A stretch of DNA of 18,247 nucleotides from Nitrospirota bacterium (GTDB lineage Bacteria; Nitrospirota_A; Leptospirillia; Leptospirillales; Leptospirillaceae): assembly GCA_021838765.1 (NCBI GenBank), contig JAKCCY010000048.1, forward strand, positions 1-18,247, given 5' to 3'. The notes under the pieces were generated by a model. It saw nothing but the letters and a program-made list of their open reading frames with translations, did not search any database and was not told the origin of the DNA. Below, piece by piece: positions 1 through 7,869 of this stretch; positions within the stretch are counted from its first letter, which is position 1, and each line of letters begins with the position of its first letter. Position numbers and translations under genes: made by a program.

Positions 1-2000
1 CCACCGCCGTCGCCACCTTTCTTCCCAACCTTGAACTCGACAGGATCTTCGGCGAACCCAAAAGGCTCGCCTCCCTTTTTTCCCAATACCAAGGAGAAAT
101 CAACCTTCAAAGCGGACAGTTTGAAACCTCCGGATTTGAAAGCTCGCTCTCCCTTGCCAGTCAGACCACTCTTTCCGGATGGGCAGAGGCCGCATCCCTG
201 TGCATCGACCACCCTGAACGCTGCCGGGGGCTCTTTCTCGAAGCCGTTGCCGGAACCAGCGAGATCGCCCCCCAAAACACACTGGATCTGATCGAAGGCG
301 CCGGAGGATTTCCCGACAGGAACCAGGACAGGATTCTCGGGGAGACGCACGCCCGTCCTGAAACCAAAACCCGTTCTGCTTCAGTCGCGACCCTTTCCAT
401 TCTGGCAACCCTCTCCGGAAAACCCCTTCCCGGATCCAGAGTCACCCTGACCGCCATCAACCTTCAGACCAACACCCAAAAAACGGTTGCATCAGGACTG
501 ACCGATCAAAAAGGAAAGCTCAAACTGAACGAACCCGTTGATCGCCATCAAAGATTTTACCTGAGCGCATGGGGAACAATCCGGAAGGGGAAAGCCAATC
601 CGGCCATCCGGCTCCTCTCCCTTCTCCCTGTCCGCCAGAACGGAGAAATCCCCATCGTTATCAATGAATTCACCACCCTCGCCTCTATCCATGCCCTGAA
701 ACAGGCCTTCACCGGGGACAGGATCGATCCTGTCCCCATGTCGGCCATCGGCTTTCAGAACGCCTGGACGCTCGCCACATGGATCGTCTCACCGAATACA
801 GGGAAAATCGCCCCATTCGTCTCAGGGGAGAGTCTTCCTGTCGCCGCCAGGCTCCTGGAGTCCTGTCGCGTCCCGAATTCTTCCTGCCGAAAACTCTTCT
901 CGCTTCTTTCGAGCCGCAACCACCAGGTCAAGGACACACTGGAGGCCAGCCTCTCCCTTGCGAAGCACCCGACAAGGCACGAACAAAAGATCCTGGCACT
1001 TTTGCCATCTCCTGAACCGTCCCTTTCCGATTTCCTTCTGAAAATCATTCTTCCGGAATCACCGTCCGAAAACGCCTGCCTCCAGACACAGGGCTCCACG
1101 GCCATCGACAGCAGGGGAGCAATGTGGGAGATCTGTTCCGGGTCACTTGTTCACAGATCCTGGGAGAGCGGGTCCGGAAAGGATTTGATGAAGGTTTCTT
1201 CCGAGCCGGTCCCGAAAGGGAAAAGTGGAGATCTTTTGTCGATCGATCCTCAAGGCAACCTCTGGATTGCCGGACGAGGTTCCCTGAGGGAGCTCTCCCC
1301 AGGGGGGAATTGGCCAGGCAAGGTTTTTCGCGGACCCTCCGGCCCGCCGCTGGCCATGACCCAGAATCCCGCAACACAGACCATCTGGATCGCAGAAAAA
1401 GGCTTTCTCGACATCTTCGACAACCAGGGCCGTCTTCTTCACCGCATCGCCGGGATCACGGCCAATGCTCTCGCCGCAGACGATTCCGGACGCGTCTGGG
1501 CCAGCATCGGAAAAGACAGCCTGGTCCTCGAAATCGACCCCGAAAACAACATCATCGGGAATTTCAAGAGAACCGCCGGAATCAGCCACCCCGGCTCCCT
1601 GGCCATCGATTCGGAGGGCACTGTCTGGATCGGGAACCATGATCCGGACTCCCTGACGGGGCTTTCTCCCGACGGGAACCCACGAAACAACTCTCCGGTC
1701 TCCGGCGGGGGCGTTTCCGATCCCCGGGCCATTGCCGTCGACGGGGAGAACACCCTGTGGGTGGTCAATGCAAAAGGGGGGAGCCTCTCCGCCTTCGCCC
1801 AGGACCAGACGCCACTGTCCCCGGAAGAAGGGTTCAGGGGCAGGGAGATCCTGAACCCGAAAGCGCTCCAGATAGACGGTTCGGGAAATCTCTGGGTAGA
1901 AAATCACCCCTCCCCGGAATCCGGAAAACAGGGCTTCATCACCCTTGTGGCCGGGGCTGCCAATCCCCAGATCACACCACTGGCTCTTGCGCCAAAGTGA
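1..2000 (+). CDS. NHL/Vgb-like beta-propeller protein, 5' end outside window
   Basis: The frame is open from base 3 (first whole codon) to the TGA at 1998-2000, so the gene enters from the left; the Met at 738 is internal. About 666 residues are visible. From about 390 to 570 there is a short beta-rich segment like a carboxypeptidase-regulatory or Ig-like domain. At 659-810 comes the block INEFTTLASIHAL followed by a stretch with NAW and NTG, and at 864-887 a CX6C pair within an LLESC...CRKLF context. This order is typical of exported NHL-repeat proteins known from Acidobacteria and some proteobacteria. The C-terminal half holds six spaced blocks of the form A-x-D-x-x-G-x-(L/V)-W, near 1100, 1238, 1475, 1602, 1732 and 1869, as expected for propeller blades. 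A second CX6C lies at 201-224. Paired cysteines suggest a location outside the cytoplasm, but no signal peptide can be seen. The ligand and role are unknown. It converges on the next gene. Confidence 0.85.
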   Translation, partial: TAVATFLPNLELDRIFGEPKRLASLFSQYQGEINLQSGQFETSGFESSLSLASQTTLSGWAEAASLCIDHPERCRGLFLEAVAGTSEIAPQNTLDLIEGAGGFPDRNQDRILGETHARPETKTRSASVATLSILATLSGKPLPGSRVTLTAINLQTNTQKTVASGLTDQKGKLKLNEPVDRHQRFYLSAWGTIRKGKANPAIRLLSLLPVRQNGEIPIVINEFTTLASIHALKQAFTGDRIDPVPMSAIGFQNAWTLATWIVSPNTGKIAPFVSGESLPVAARLLESCRVPNSSCRKLFSLLSSRNHQVKDTLEASLSLAKHPTRHEQKILALLPSPEPSLSDFLLKIILPESPSENACLQTQGSTAIDSRGAMWEICSGSLVHRSWESGSGKDLMKVSSEPVPKGKSGDLLSIDPQGNLWIAGRGSLRELSPGGNWPGKVFRGPSGPPLAMTQNPATQTIWIAEKGFLDIFDNQGRLLHRIAGITANALAADDSGRVWASIGKDSLVLEIDPENNIIGNFKRTAGISHPGSLAIDSEGTVWIGNHDPDSLTGLSPDGNPRNNSPVSGGGVSDPRAIAVDGENTLWVVNAKGGSLSAFAQDQTPLSPEEGFRGREILNPKALQIDGSGNLWVENHPSPESGKQGFITLVAGAANPQITPLALAPK

Positions 2001-2086
2001 CTGCTCAAGAGAAAATGCCAAAAAACCCGGGACGAGGAAAGGAAGAATAACGGGAAAACGGCTCGGAAACGACAGCGAAACGACTT
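2001..2086. other. convergent intergenic gap, no clear terminator
   Basis: This 86-base gap separates two converging genes. I found no stem-loop followed by a T-run on either strand. On the minus strand a CCCGGG is followed by six T, but the hexamer has no loop and cannot form a terminator hairpin alone. Confidence 0.4.
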
Positions 2087-3538
2087 TTAGCGGGAGGACT
2101 CGTCGGCGGGATTGTAAAGAACATAAGCGCCACGGATTTTTCTGTCCGATCTCTTGTGGGTATACATCGCCTGGTCGGCATGATGAAGAAGCGAGTCGAC
2201 ATCGCCTGAATCCTTGGGAAAGATCGTGACACCAAAACTGGCCTGGACCACAAACTCAACCTCCTTCCAGAAAATGGGCATCTCGATCGTCCGAGAGACC
2301 CGTTCGATGAACGGGTCCATCTCCGAAAGTCCCGACAATCCTTCCAGCAAGAGCAGGAACTCGTCACCTCCCAGCCGGACGGCAGTATCCCCGGTTCTCA
2401 GGACATGGCGAAGGCGCTCGCCCAGCACTTTCAAAACCTGATCTCCTGCTTCATGGCCATAATTGTCATTGATCTGCTTGAACCCGTCGATATCAACATA
2501 GACGATTGCCGTGAGAGACCCCTTCTGCCGGGTCCTGGAAAGCACCTCGGAGAAAATGGATCCGAACGCCATCCGGTTGATCAGACCGGTCATCGGATCT
2601 TTCCTGGAAAGCTCAATGCGGCTTAAAAACTCGGCCTTCCTGGAGAAAAAGTCCTCGATCATCGTCTTGATGCGGCGAAGGGATTGCAGCGCTTCGGGAT
2701 CGAACACGCCATAAAGGGCCGAGACCAGTCCCAGCGCGTAGGAAACCCTGCCTGCATGAACGATGGGGAGAACCACAGCGCTATACCATTTCTGCTCGAT
2801 CATGACATCCCTGATAGCCACCCGTTCAGGATGGTCGGGGTAATGGTTGTCGAAGACGATTTCGTTTGTTTGCCAGGCGCGAACAGTCAAAGGACAGGGA
2901 CCAGCCGCCGGATTTCCACAGACCTCAGGGACGGAAGAAACACCGGGCCCGGTAGCCGACAGATAGCGGATATCGGTCTCTCCGGCCACCTCGCAGACCG
3001 AAGCGATATGAAAAAGCTTCGCCCGGATGATCTCTTCGTTGACCAGTTCCAGAACATGCTCGTTCGATTTCTCGAAGAGCATCTCGTTCAACAGCTCCCC
3101 GATCCCGATCAGAATCTCCAGAAACAGCGTCCGGCGTTTTTCCTGGGTGACATCCTGCTGATATCCCACAAAGTACTGAAGGCTTCCATCCGCGTTTCTG
3201 ACCGGAGCGATATTCAGTTCATTGTAGAAAAGAGAGCCATTCTTCCGATAATTCCGGAGAACTCCATGGAAAGCGACCCCGACAGAAAGCGCGCTTCGGA
3301 TCTCGCTGATTTCTTTCTGGTTCTTGTCGCCTCCCTGGAGGAAATTGCAGTTTCTCCCCAGGATTTCCTTCTCTTCGTATCCGGTAATTTTGGTAAAGGC
3401 AGGATTGGCATAAACAATAAGGTGGTTTTCGGAATCGGCCAGAATAATGCCCACAGGCGCCCCCTCCGCTATCTTTTTAAAGAAGCCGATCTCGAAGGCC
3501 GAATCGTTTTCGCGATAGGGAGGAATCACCGTTTCCAT
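2087..3538 (-). CDS. LOV-GAF-GGDEF diguanylate cyclase (putative blue-light sensor)
   Basis: 483 residues, soluble. Residues about 15-131 are a PAS domain of the LOV type. GRNCNFLQG at 61-69 carries the photoactive cysteine C64 and Q68. N96 (in NYRK), N106 (in FYN) and Q127 (in VGYQ) match the flavin-contacting Asn, Asn and Gln of YtvA and phototropin LOV domains. R81 (EIRSAL) matches one phosphate-binding Arg; the Arg after the Cys is Asn here. Residues about 135-300 look like a divergent GAF domain. The GGDEF domain follows: DPMTGLINR at 314-322, the DIDGFKQIND block near 349, GGDEF at 390-394 and an RTGD inhibitory site at 381-384 exactly five residues upstream. It should make c-di-GMP from two GTP. 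There is no EAL domain. The ATG lacks a convincing ribosome binding site, and I saw no better in-frame start. It is last of three co-oriented genes. Confidence 0.9.
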   Translation of the reverse strand: METVIPPYRENDSAFEIGFFKKIAEGAPVGIILADSENHLIVYANPAFTKITGYEEKEILGRNCNFLQGGDKNQKEISEIRSALSVGVAFHGVLRNYRKNGSLFYNELNIAPVRNADGSLQYFVGYQQDVTQEKRRTLFLEILIGIGELLNEMLFEKSNEHVLELVNEEIIRAKLFHIASVCEVAGETDIRYLSATGPGVSSVPEVCGNPAAGPCPLTVRAWQTNEIVFDNHYPDHPERVAIRDVMIEQKWYSAVVLPIVHAGRVSYALGLVSALYGVFDPEALQSLRRIKTMIEDFFSRKAEFLSRIELSRKDPMTGLINRMAFGSIFSEVLSRTRQKGSLTAIVYVDIDGFKQINDNYGHEAGDQVLKVLGERLRHVLRTGDTAVRLGGDEFLLLLEGLSGLSEMDPFIERVSRTIEMPIFWKEVEFVVQASFGVTIFPKDSGDVDSLLHHADQAMYTHKRSDRKIRGAYVLYNPADESSR

Positions 3539-3593
3539 GGGTCAATAATCTCGCGGCAATCATGAAAGATCAAGTCTCTTACAGTTTGCGCAT

Positions 3594-3624
3594 ATTCTAA
3601 CATATAGGGCAAACAGTTCGGCAA
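3594..3624 (-). promoter_or_regulatory. weak candidate promoter for the LOV-GGDEF gene
   Basis: Read on the minus strand, TTGCCG (3619-3624) is followed 19 bases later by TAGAAT (3594-3599), preceded by TG one base upstream as in an extended -10. It lies in the 98-base gap between the SNF2 gene and the LOV-GGDEF gene. The long spacer makes this doubtful; co-transcription with the SNF2 gene is equally possible. Confidence 0.25.
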
Positions 3625-3636
3625 TTCTGTCCTTTT

Positions 3637-6600
3637 TCACACCCCGATCAGGGCGATCAGGTCTTCGTTCGTCAGACGGCCGGTCATCTCGGAGCCCTCA
3701 AGAAGATCGGAGGCCAGATCACGCTTTTGTTTGTGAAGCTCGAGGATCTTTTCCTCGATGCTCTGTGTCGCAATCAGTCGATAGATGGTCACCGGCCTTT
3801 GCTGGCCGATACGGTGGGCCCGGTCAGAGGCCTGGTCCTCCACCGCCGGATTCCACCAGGGGTCAAGATGGATCACATAATCCGCCGCGGTGAGATTCAG
3901 CCCCGTCCCCCCCGCCCGAAGGCTGATCAGAAAGAGATCGCCCTTCCCCGACTGGAAGTCGCTGACACGCTTTTCCCGCTCTTTGGGGGGAGTACTGCCG
4001 TCGAGATACTGGTAGGAAACACCCCGGCCATCCAGAGCTTTTGCGACCTGCTCCAGCTGGCCCGTAAACTGGCTGAAAACAAGCGCCTTGTGGCGGTTTC
4101 TCAAAAGCTCGTCGGAGAGCTCCAGGAAGGCGGTAAGCTTTGCTCCGGGCAAAATGGAGCCCGGATCGACAAGTGATGGATGGCAGAGGGCCCGCCGGAG
4201 CTTCGTGATCTCCGCCAGAATATGAATCCTCTGGGATCCCTTCTCCTCCTTGAGCCCTGACAGGGTCTCAAGAGCGCTCTGTCTGAGCGCCTCGTAAAAG
4301 GCGCGCTCATCGGACGGAAGCTCGACCTTGATCGTGACTTCGGTTCTCGGCGGAAGCTCCGAGAGAACCATGCTCTTGGTCCTTCTGAGCATGAAGGGGC
4401 GAACCAGCGATCGGAGGGATGCCAGGACCCGCGTATCCTTATGGCGTTCAATGGGGCCCGAGAACCTCGACTGGAACCGCTCCCGGGATCCCAGAAGAAG
4501 AGGATTGATCGCACTGAAAAGGCTCCACAGTTCATCAAGGTCGTTTTCGATCGGAGTTCCCGAAAGGGCCAGCCGGAAATCGGCCTGAATCTTGCGCGCC
4601 GCCTGGGCTCTTTTTGTTTCCGCGTTCTTGAAGGCCTGGGCTTCGTCGAAAACAGCCATCGTCCACGAGGTCTTCGACAAAAGATCCTCCTCAAGGGAGA
4701 GAAGACCATAGCTTGCAATCAGGATATCAAGCGGTCCAAGTCCCTCGACGCGGGACGTCCTGTCCACCGCCTCCCTGAGGACATGAACATTGAGGGAAGG
4801 GGCAAACCGGGCAATCTCGGCGCTCCAGTTGCTGCAGACCGATGTCGGCGCGACAACGATGATCGGGCCGGAAGGGGCCCGGTCGAGCATGACCGCAATC
4901 GCCTGTACGGTCTTGCCAAGACCCATGTCGTCGGCAAGACAGGCTCCCGCCCCCCACTCTGCCAGACGGCTCATCCACAAAAACCCTTCGACCTGATAGT
5001 CCCGGAGTTCAGCCTGAAGGGTCGATGGGAGAGAAGGCGTATAGTTCGCCGCCTTCCGGACGCGTTCCCTGAACGCCTTCCACTTCTTGTCCCCGCTCAC
5101 CGATCCGGCTTCCGAGAGCATCTCCTCGATCGCCAATGTCCCAAGATGGCTGACCCGCTGTCCGTCCTTTTCCTCCTCGGAGACCTCCCGGAAGCGTTCG
5201 AGCTGGGACCTGAGACGCTCCGTCAGCGTCAGAAACCGGCCTTCGCCCAGCGGGACAAAACGCCCCCGGGATTCCTTGAGGGCCGAAAGGAGATCTTTCA
5301 TCCCGATCACCAGATTCTCGTCGACCTCCACCTTGCCGTCGATGTCAAACCAGTCCCTGGCCTCGCGGATCTCGAGACGGAGTTTTTTCGTGGTCACCGA
5401 GGGGCTGACTTTCAGCGTCTCTCCCTTCGGCCATTCGATCTCACGGGGGTGGGGGGTCTCCTGAAGTTCCAGGAGAAGCTGCAAAGCCTCCTCCGGATCT
5501 TCGAGGAGGAAGGTCTGGCCTTCAGGGGGACGGCCCGAAAGGATCGGAAGGGACTCCAGAAGGCGCGAAAAGGCGGCCTGCTCCTCCTCAAGGTCCCGTC
5601 GTGCGTGGACGGTTTTTCCACCCTGAACTCCGGCCACAAGTCTTCCTCCGCTGCCAACCGGAAAGAAGTGTCCCTCCGGACCGAATGGACGAACCCCCAC
5701 AGTCATGGCAAGGCCCAGGTCGAGCGGTTCGATCTGAAGAACCGGGACGGTTCTTCCTTCCACCGCCGGAATGTCGGCTTCGCTGATCTCGGCCCGGACA
5801 GAAAGAAAAGGCGCCTGCTGCTGAAGAATGGAAATGACCCGGTCCCTGGCCTCCTTCGGAACAAGAAGTCCCGTCTTCGGAATTCTGGCTGACATGGACA
5901 CAAAAGCCTTCGAAATCTCTACCGCCCGATAGCGGGTCGCGGAAACCCGTTCGAGACGGACGGACGGCGTCTCTGTCCGGTGGGAAAGGTCGAGACGGTA
6001 ACCATCCCTGACCTCGGTGATCACAAGTTCGGGCAGAGAGCGGACAAGCTCGATCCTGGTGGCCGGGCTGTCGGCAAGAAAGAGCGCCGGATGGCCGACC
6101 AGAGCCAGAATCGAGTGATAGGGGTCGGTGTCGTAGTCGACCTTCCCATAATATCCATAGGAATAGCTCCGGATCGTTTTGGCGACCGCATAGTCCTCTT
6201 CAGAAAATGGAAGGGCGGGATCCTGGGCCTGGATCCTTTTGAGCGCAATCGGCTTGATGCCTTTCCACTCCCCCTTCCTGAAGGTCTGGTCGACCGGAAA
6301 GGCACGCTGGTGCTTGATATCAAGAAGCCAGGCAATCCTCCGCTCCTTTTTGGTCTCCACTCCTGCATCTTCTCCAAGAAGGGATTCGATGCCGGAAAGG
6401 CTCCTCTCCCAGGCGTCGTTCTGCGGAAAAAGCCTGAGAAACGGGCGAAGGAGAAAGTCGGTCTTTTCCTCTTTGCGAAACGACTCAACCTCCGGAAAAG
6501 AGTCTCCCAGACGGAGCAGAATTTCGGCATAGATGGCGGCCGGGAGAGGCATAAGCTCCCGAAACTGCAAAAACGCCGAAAAAAAGTCGTCCTTGAAGTC

Positions 6601-7782
6601 TTGGGCCTTCTCGGGAGAAAGAATGAAAAAGACAAGAGCGAGGATGGCCCTTGAGAACGGCTCCTCAAAAACAGGGGCTTTCCAGATGTCAGCGATCAGG
6701 CTCTGTGCCTCTCCATCGAGGCCCGACACGGAAAGGTCAAGGGCCCTGACCGCCTTGTAGCCTTCATAGCTCCATGTATTCCCGTTTTCAACGAGATCGA
6801 GGAGGCGGGGGAGCTCCGTCTGGCGAAGCTTGCTCTTTCTGTCCAGCAAAAAAAGGGAAAGGGCGTAGAAAAGTCCGTAGGGATCATCCGGGAGAATTTT
6901 CCTTTTGCCTATAAGCTTCCGGTATTCGAGAGCCATTTCCCGGAACGCAGTCGCGCTGGCTTCGAACTCCTCACGAAAAAAGGCCTCCCAGCCCCGGATT
7001 CCCGCGACAACAAAATCTGACGGCATTTCGATCTCCGGGAACCGGCGGACCCAGGACAGATGTCCTGCCGCCAGTCCAAGCCTCAGAAGAAGGGAGCGGA
7101 GAGAACGTCCCTCCATTGAGTCCACAATGGTTCGCGCATACCCAATGGCGGACTCGATCCCAGGGGTGACAAGGCTTCTGGTGGCAAGGCTCTCGATCTT
7201 GTGGATGAGAACATGGCGCTGCAGGAACGGATCGAGCGAGGCGATCCAGGCGACAGGAAGATATGTATTTAAAAGATGCCTCCTGAAGGGAGCCATCCTG
7301 ACAGGGGAGTCAAAGACTGCTTCCGACTGGGAGATAAGTTTCCTGAAATTGTCCGGATTGTTCGAATAGAGGGCCAGAAGAAGCTGGTGGCCAAATGTCC
7401 CGCTTGAAACGTTGGCGTAAGAAGCCTTTGCCTGGGAATCGGGCGCGAGGGACTCCCGGACGGCCCTTGCAAGAAGAGCTCCTTCCGGACGGGAGAAAAT
7501 CTCCCTGAGGGCGAGGGTGGTCAGGGTATTGTCAAACCATCCCTCCCTGTCGGGCTGCCAGCGGGGAAAGTTGAGCCGGTCGAGAACCTTCTCCAGGGCA
7601 TCCATTGTCCACCGGCCTTTTTCGGGTGGCTTGGGAAGGCCTGGCTTCTCCAGAACCTGAATGATCTTTGTTTTTGCATTGGTTATTCCTCCGAACAGGA
7701 TGATCGTTCCCAGAACCCATTGGTCAAGGGGGTCAAGGCCGGAGAAGAACTCCTCCGCAGTCAGATTTTTTTTATCGTTCAA
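3637..7782 (-). CDS. SNF2-family DEAD/DEAH-box helicase-like ATPase
   Basis: About 1381 residues from the chosen TTG start. The C-terminal 460 residues (922 on) form a complete SNF2 two-lobe ATPase: DDMGLGKT (Walker A) at 951-958, DEAQ (Walker B) at 1046-1049, SGTP near 1074, LVFSQFTG near 1234, LRAGGTGLNL near 1288 and QASDRAHRIGQ (motif VI) at 1317-1327. Just before it, residues about 810-865 match the region usually found ahead of the ATPase in bacterial SNF2 proteins (DWF, a LLSAL block, then a GRFLTL block). These proteins move along or remodel DNA-protein complexes; the substrate here is unknown. The first 800 residues are mostly helical and not recognised. They contain no cysteine, so the SWIM zinc finger of many relatives is absent. 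A TTG at 7797 would add five residues but has no Shine-Dalgarno. The gene sits between two c-di-GMP genes on the same strand. Confidence 0.9.
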   Translation of the reverse strand: MNDKKNLTAEEFFSGLDPLDQWVLGTIILFGGITNAKTKIIQVLEKPGLPKPPEKGRWTMDALEKVLDRLNFPRWQPDREGWFDNTLTTLALREIFSRPEGALLARAVRESLAPDSQAKASYANVSSGTFGHQLLLALYSNNPDNFRKLISQSEAVFDSPVRMAPFRRHLLNTYLPVAWIASLDPFLQRHVLIHKIESLATRSLVTPGIESAIGYARTIVDSMEGRSLRSLLLRLGLAAGHLSWVRRFPEIEMPSDFVVAGIRGWEAFFREEFEASATAFREMALEYRKLIGKRKILPDDPYGLFYALSLFLLDRKSKLRQTELPRLLDLVENGNTWSYEGYKAVRALDLSVSGLDGEAQSLIADIWKAPVFEEPFSRAILALVFFILSPEKAQDFKDDFFSAFLQFRELMPLPAAIYAEILLRLGDSFPEVESFRKEEKTDFLLRPFLRLFPQNDAWERSLSGIESLLGEDAGVETKKERRIAWLLDIKHQRAFPVDQTFRKGEWKGIKPIALKRIQAQDPALPFSEEDYAVAKTIRSYSYGYYGKVDYDTDPYHSILALVGHPALFLADSPATRIELVRSLPELVITEVRDGYRLDLSHRTETPSVRLERVSATRYRAVEISKAFVSMSARIPKTGLLVPKEARDRVISILQQQAPFLSVRAEISEADIPAVEGRTVPVLQIEPLDLGLAMTVGVRPFGPEGHFFPVGSGGRLVAGVQGGKTVHARRDLEEEQAAFSRLLESLPILSGRPPEGQTFLLEDPEEALQLLLELQETPHPREIEWPKGETLKVSPSVTTKKLRLEIREARDWFDIDGKVEVDENLVIGMKDLLSALKESRGRFVPLGEGRFLTLTERLRSQLERFREVSEEEKDGQRVSHLGTLAIEEMLSEAGSVSGDKKWKAFRERVRKAANYTPSLPSTLQAELRDYQVEGFLWMSRLAEWGAGACLADDMGLGKTVQAIAVMLDRAPSGPIIVVAPTSVCSNWSAEIARFAPSLNVHVLREAVDRTSRVEGLGPLDILIASYGLLSLEEDLLSKTSWTMAVFDEAQAFKNAETKRAQAARKIQADFRLALSGTPIENDLDELWSLFSAINPLLLGSRERFQSRFSGPIERHKDTRVLASLRSLVRPFMLRRTKSMVLSELPPRTEVTIKVELPSDERAFYEALRQSALETLSGLKEEKGSQRIHILAEITKLRRALCHPSLVDPGSILPGAKLTAFLELSDELLRNRHKALVFSQFTGQLEQVAKALDGRGVSYQYLDGSTPPKEREKRVSDFQSGKGDLFLISLRAGGTGLNLTAADYVIHLDPWWNPAVEDQASDRAHRIGQQRPVTIYRLIATQSIEEKILELHKQKRDLASDLLEGSEMTGRLTNEDLIALIGV

Positions 7783-7790
7783 GAGCAGGA

Positions 7791-7795
7791 CTCCC
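7791..7795 (-). promoter_or_regulatory. ribosome binding site that sets the SNF2 start
   Basis: On the minus strand GGGAG lies 8 bases before the TTG at 7782-7780. The other in-frame TTG (7797-7795) overlaps this motif and has no purine-rich site upstream, and an in-frame TAA stands at 7806-7804. The start at 7782 is therefore preferred. Confidence 0.55.
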
Positions 7796-7869
7796 AATCT
7801 ATTTTAGAAAACGGTGGCCACAACCAGAAAGATTTCCGCACATACCCAAAAACACCTTTCCCCCAGATC

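Noticed and set aside
1143..2021. 292-codon minus-strand open frame opposite the propeller gene
   Set aside because: The plus strand encodes six regular propeller blades here; the minus frame only mirrors their Gly/Asp-rich composition.
2066..2084. GAAACGAC repeated at 2066-2073 and 2077-2084
   Set aside because: Only two 8-base copies with an 11-base period. That is too little to call an operator or repeat array.
2684..3565. 293-codon plus-strand open frame opposite the LOV-GGDEF gene
   Set aside because: Antisense shadow of a gene with clear LOV and GGDEF motifs; no recognisable domain of its own and no ribosome binding site.
4441..5892. 483-codon plus-strand open frame inside the SNF2 gene
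   Set aside because: It is antisense to a well-supported gene. Its product is a low-similarity string rich in Arg, Pro and Gly, as expected from strong third-position G/C bias on the other strand.
7822..7829. Minus-strand GTGGCCAC palindrome just upstream of the SNF2 gene
   Set aside because: There is no loop and no T-run directly after it, so it is not a terminator. A single short palindrome is not enough for an operator call.
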